Assembly: GCA_025504975.1 (NCBI GenBank)
Contig: JANUWI010000014.1
Location: 1,116,001 to 1,180,000 of the forward strand
DNA length: 64,000 nt
Source of the DNA: Plenodomus lindquistii
Lineage: Eukaryota > Ascomycota > Dothideomycetes > Pleosporales > Leptosphaeriaceae
Direction: 5' to 3'
This document shows positions 60,660-64,000 of this stretch, in pieces (the first letter of the stretch is position 1; each line of letters begins with the position of its first letter). Below the pieces are notes generated by a model. It did no database searches. It worked only from the letters and a program-made list of their open reading frames with translations, and was not told the DNA's origin. Made by a program: the position numbers and the translations under genes.

Positions 60660-60880
60660 AGTAGTAATATATAGTAGATATATTAGGCTTTAGAGAGTAC
60701 ATAGCTTATCTACTCTAAAAGCTTTAAAAGTTTAAAAAATATATAGTATATTTAATCTAAAAGCTTTAAAAAATTAAAAGATATATAGTATATCTAATCT
60801 AAAAGCTTTAAAAAATTAAAGAATATACAGTATATCTAATCTAAAGGCTTTAAAAGCTTTAAAAAATATGTAGCTTATCT
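60660..60880 (+). repeat. Tandem array, unit about 50 bp
   Basis: Four to five copies of a unit containing ATCTAATCTAAAAGCTTTAA and TATATAGTATAT. Together with the 25-bp array it forms a cluster of satellites between the arms of the large inverted repeat. Confidence 0.75.
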
Positions 60881-61774
60881 GCTCTAACGCTATTAAACTT
60901 AGTAATAGTTTTATTTTTAGATATATAATTAGCTCTATTATAGACTAGTTACGTTTTAAATATCTACAGTCTAACTAGCGTTTCTAATAGTATTAATTAT
61001 ATTTTTAGTAGAGAGTTAGTAGCCTATCTAATAATATAATAATAGTTCTATATTAGCTTTTCCTTTTTACTTTATATAGAAGCTAGCGACGTTTACTTTT
61101 ATTAGCTGTATAATAGGCTAGAAAGTTATTAAAAACTTATAACTATCTAGTAGCTTTTTTTATATACTTAGTAATTATAACTATAATACTCTATATTTAG
61201 TATATACATTTTTATATTAGGTATAGCGTTTAGAACTTTAGTTTTTTAAATTATTACGCTTAGTACGTTTAGATATTACGCTTTCTATAAAGCTTAGTTT
61301 ATCTAGTTTTATTAAATTTTATATATCTACTAAGCTTAATAAATTTACTATACTTACTAGATTAGTCTATAGCTATAGACTTTAAAAGCTTAGTATAGTA
61401 ATAGTTAACTAGTATAGAGTATATAAATAGGTATATACTTATATTTTTTTAAAAACTAATTAGTAATTAATTTAGATAACGCTCTCTAGCTAGCTAAGTA
61501 CTATTTTAATAATATTAACTAATTATTAGGCGTTATATTAGAAAACTTAGTAAAAAAAGTTTTTATTACTAGTAGATATTAACTATAGTTTAGCTAAAGT
61601 TATAACTTAGCTTACTATAATAGATAGAACCTAGATTTTAATCTTTAGACCTTTTATTAAACTTTATAGTACTCTCTTTTATAATAAAGCTTTAATAATA
61701 TAGAGTTTTTAATAATATAGAGTTAGTAGTTTTAGTAGCAGCGCTAGTTATAAAACATAGAAATAGAGGTTTTA

Positions 61775-64000
61775 AATAACTTTAGATTTAACTATAACTA
61801 TTATAGGTAAAGTAGAGCCTACAGCTATTTTCTATTAACTTTATTTAAAAGTATTAAAGAATATACTTTTATACTTTGTAACTCTAGAGGTTTAAAGTAG
61901 AAAGATTTTAGTTAATTTAATCTAAAGTATAAAAGTAATAAAATCCCTATTACTACTTCTTTTAGAGTTTTAAAAGAGAATTAGATACTAAAAGGAGCGA
62001 GTAAAAAAAGCCTAATTAGAGTAGCCTAGCTAGCTACTTTTTATAAATAGTATTAATATCTAGGTCTAGCTAGAGATTAATAATAACTATATACTATAGA
62101 CTTTCTAGTAGCTTTTATACTATACTAGAATTACTTTATTAGGTAAAACTAAATATCTATATAGGTTTTATTAATAGTATAGCCTATAACTAGTTTATAG
62201 ATAGCTATTAAAAAGACTATTAAATATAACTATAGTTATATAAAAAGGTGTATAAAAAAGTTAAATAGCGTAAATAATAACTTTAAATAAAAAACTACTT
62301 TTACTAGTCTAAACTTTATATCTATATATACGTCTAGCTTTACTATAGGTAAATAGTTTAAATTATAAGTCTTTATATATAATAGGTTATTTATTAGGCT
62401 ATTATAATAGTTATAGCGCTAGGTATAGAAAGAGTATACGCGTTATATAATATAAAGTTATAAAAATAACGCGCTACTTACTATACTTAGGTACCTATAT
62501 AGTAAATTCTACTTATAATTTACTATAGATATTACTAACTATATAATACCTACTATAATTTAACTTATAATATACGTTTATATACGTATTAATATAATAT
62601 AGATTCTTTATAAACCTATAACTAGTGCTATAAAGTTTTTCTTTATATAAATAGTTTATATAAATACTAGTAAGCCTATAAAAAGTAGCTATATTCTATA
62701 ATACATCTAACCTATTATTATCTATATAATAGGTCTAATTTAACTATAAAATACAGCTACGCGTCTAATAGGCCTTTTTAAACTAGCTAGTAGTAAAACT
62801 TCTAGTAAAAGTATATTAGAGTTACTACTAGGTTATATTTAAAATACTAAATAGCCTTTTTTTATTCTATTACTATAACCTTTTTATATAAAAATAAACG
62901 CTTTATACTAAGCTATAATAAATATAAAAACTATACTATAGTAATAGAATTTCTAGAGATAGATATATTAGAGATATATAAAAGTAATACTACTTTACTA
63001 GATATTAGTTTTTTTATAGCTACCTAGAACAGCACTAACTCTATTAGCTATATAAAAAAGAAAAGTAGTATAGAAAATAGCCTTTTTATATCTAACTTTA
63101 GTATAGTAAGCTAGATAAAAACTTAGCTATAGTTTACTATTTTTTAGTTATACTATAAAACTTTTACCTATAATAGTATTTCTACTAGAAGTATTATCCT
63201 ATCTATAGCCTAAATACTATTTAGGTATATAAAGTAGCGTATTATAGAATATCTACTAATAAATAAAAAACGCCTATATTTACTAGCTTTTAGTCTAACT
63301 ATAACTACGCGTTTATAATATAGCTAAATTATATTAGAGCTATAGAAAGTAATATAAATAACTTTATAAAAGATTTCTATATAGAACTAATATATAATCT
63401 TTTTAGATTTTTAAATATAAAAAATTAGAAAAGCAGACTATTTTTACTAGACAGCGGTGTAAAAAATAAAGTATAGATATAAAAAATAATTTTTATAGAT
63501 ATTATAAAAGATACTAAGTCTAAGCACTATATACTATACTAAAATATTATTAAAGTAATAGCTTTTATTTTAGAGTATAAACTATTTATATTAGAAATAG
63601 TTTATACTTCTATACGTATATATAATAAAAAAGATACTTTAAAAGTACATGTATACTATAATATCTACTTAGCTAATTAGTAGTAGAAAATATAGACTAG
63701 ACTACTACCTAGTAGTATAGTAGTTCCTATTATTATATCTATAGATAAAACCTAGTTATTATACTATTCTAGTAATATTACTGCGTAGCTAGTATATTTC
63801 TCTATTAGTAACTTTATTTATAAAGTCTAATGTAAAAGATTTACGCCTAGCACTATTCTTATAGAATTCGTGCCTATTATTACTAGTATTAGTAAAAAAA
63901 GAGTTTACTAGTATATAATAGATTGTATATTAAAACGTGTATATTCTATTTATCTACTATTTTATTATTATTTTTACTAGACTCTAGCTCTAGAATACTA
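61775..64000 (-). repeat. Large inverted repeat, right arm (reaches the window end)
   Basis: Partner of 54650-56875 in opposite orientation; the repeat may go on past 64000. This arm is somewhat less mutated (it keeps CATGTA, GAATTCGTGCC and a few TG/CA steps), so it is the better copy for identifying the source element. Confidence 0.87.

Larger units (their letters stand above)
43836..64000. repeat. RIP-saturated AT-rich repeat block, no genes
   Basis: From about 43.84 kb to the window end the sequence becomes strongly AT-rich with TpA everywhere. CpA and TpG are nearly absent while CpG (ACGCGT, GCGC) survives: the footprint of CpA-to-TpA RIP on both strands. No frame of 60 codons or more remains in 20 kb. 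The DNA must be repetitive to be a RIP target, so it probably is a nest of dead transposable elements; the direct, inverted and tandem repeats inside are listed separately. It could also be part of a centromere or subtelomere, which this window cannot decide. Confidence 0.92.

Noticed and set aside
58555..60880. CRISPR-like array interpretation of the tandem repeats
   Set aside because: Fungal nuclear DNA, head-to-tail satellite units without unique spacers, no cas genes.

Overview
The window is nuclear DNA from a filamentous ascomycete, most likely a dothideomycete of the Pleosporales type. The genes are compact, with introns of about 45-75 bp, GT-AG ends and CTAAC-like branch sites. The gene content is typical of such fungi: a fused molybdopterin gene, a phytase-type phosphatase, an L-amino-acid oxidase, a GH95 fucosidase, a WSC/CBM18 protein and an MSS51 homologue. 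The AT-rich blocks have lost CpA/TpG but kept CpG, which is the footprint of repeat-induced point mutation (RIP). The assignment rests on gene content and style, not on a database search.

Layout. 1-1.8 kb: N-terminal part of an ABCC-type transporter, running off the left edge. 3.2-4.6 kb: PAP2-type lipid phosphatase with one in-frame stop. 5.2-7.2 kb: conserved-looking cysteine-rich protein of unknown function. 7.8-9.5 kb: APC-family amino acid/GABA-type permease, divergent from a membrane-anchored histidine acid phosphatase at 10.4-11.9 kb. 12.4-13.3 kb: hypothetical basic protein. 14.4-16.6 kb: secreted L-amino-acid oxidase. 17.5-22.2 kb: MoaA-linker-MoaC (MOCS1/cnxABC-type) gene. 22.5-23.4 kb: stand-alone RNase H-fold protein. 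23.6-24.0 kb: a three-exon gene for a 74-residue secreted cysteine-rich protein.

25-31 kb is a pocket of decay. It holds a rhodopsin-like membrane-protein pseudogene, a RIP-damaged 1.35 kb Tc1/mariner-like element with inverted termini and TA target duplication, and an SDR reading frame joined to an NmrA-like gene that carries a stop. 31-41 kb returns to ordinary genes: a membrane/coiled-coil protein, a WSC-CBM18-CBM18 wall protein, a GH95 alpha-L-fucosidase, a mitochondrial MSS51-like protein and a tiny membrane ORF. 41.2-43.8 kb is a multiply broken member of a large fungal family of unknown function.

43.84-64 kb (the window end) is an AT-rich, RIP-saturated repeat block in which I find no convincing gene. 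It still shows structure: two hairpins at its border, a 0.42 kb direct repeat pair, three tandem arrays, and a large inverted repeat (two arms of about 2.2 kb, with a spacer of about 4.9 kb) whose right arm reaches the window end.

The genes do not form one pathway. The most interesting points are the MOCS1-type gene, where intron retention would end the MoaA part exactly at its Gly-Gly C-terminus and each of three modules is preceded by a mitochondrial-presequence-like stretch; the small cysteine-rich secreted protein beside the decayed TE pocket; and the repeat architecture hidden inside the RIP block.
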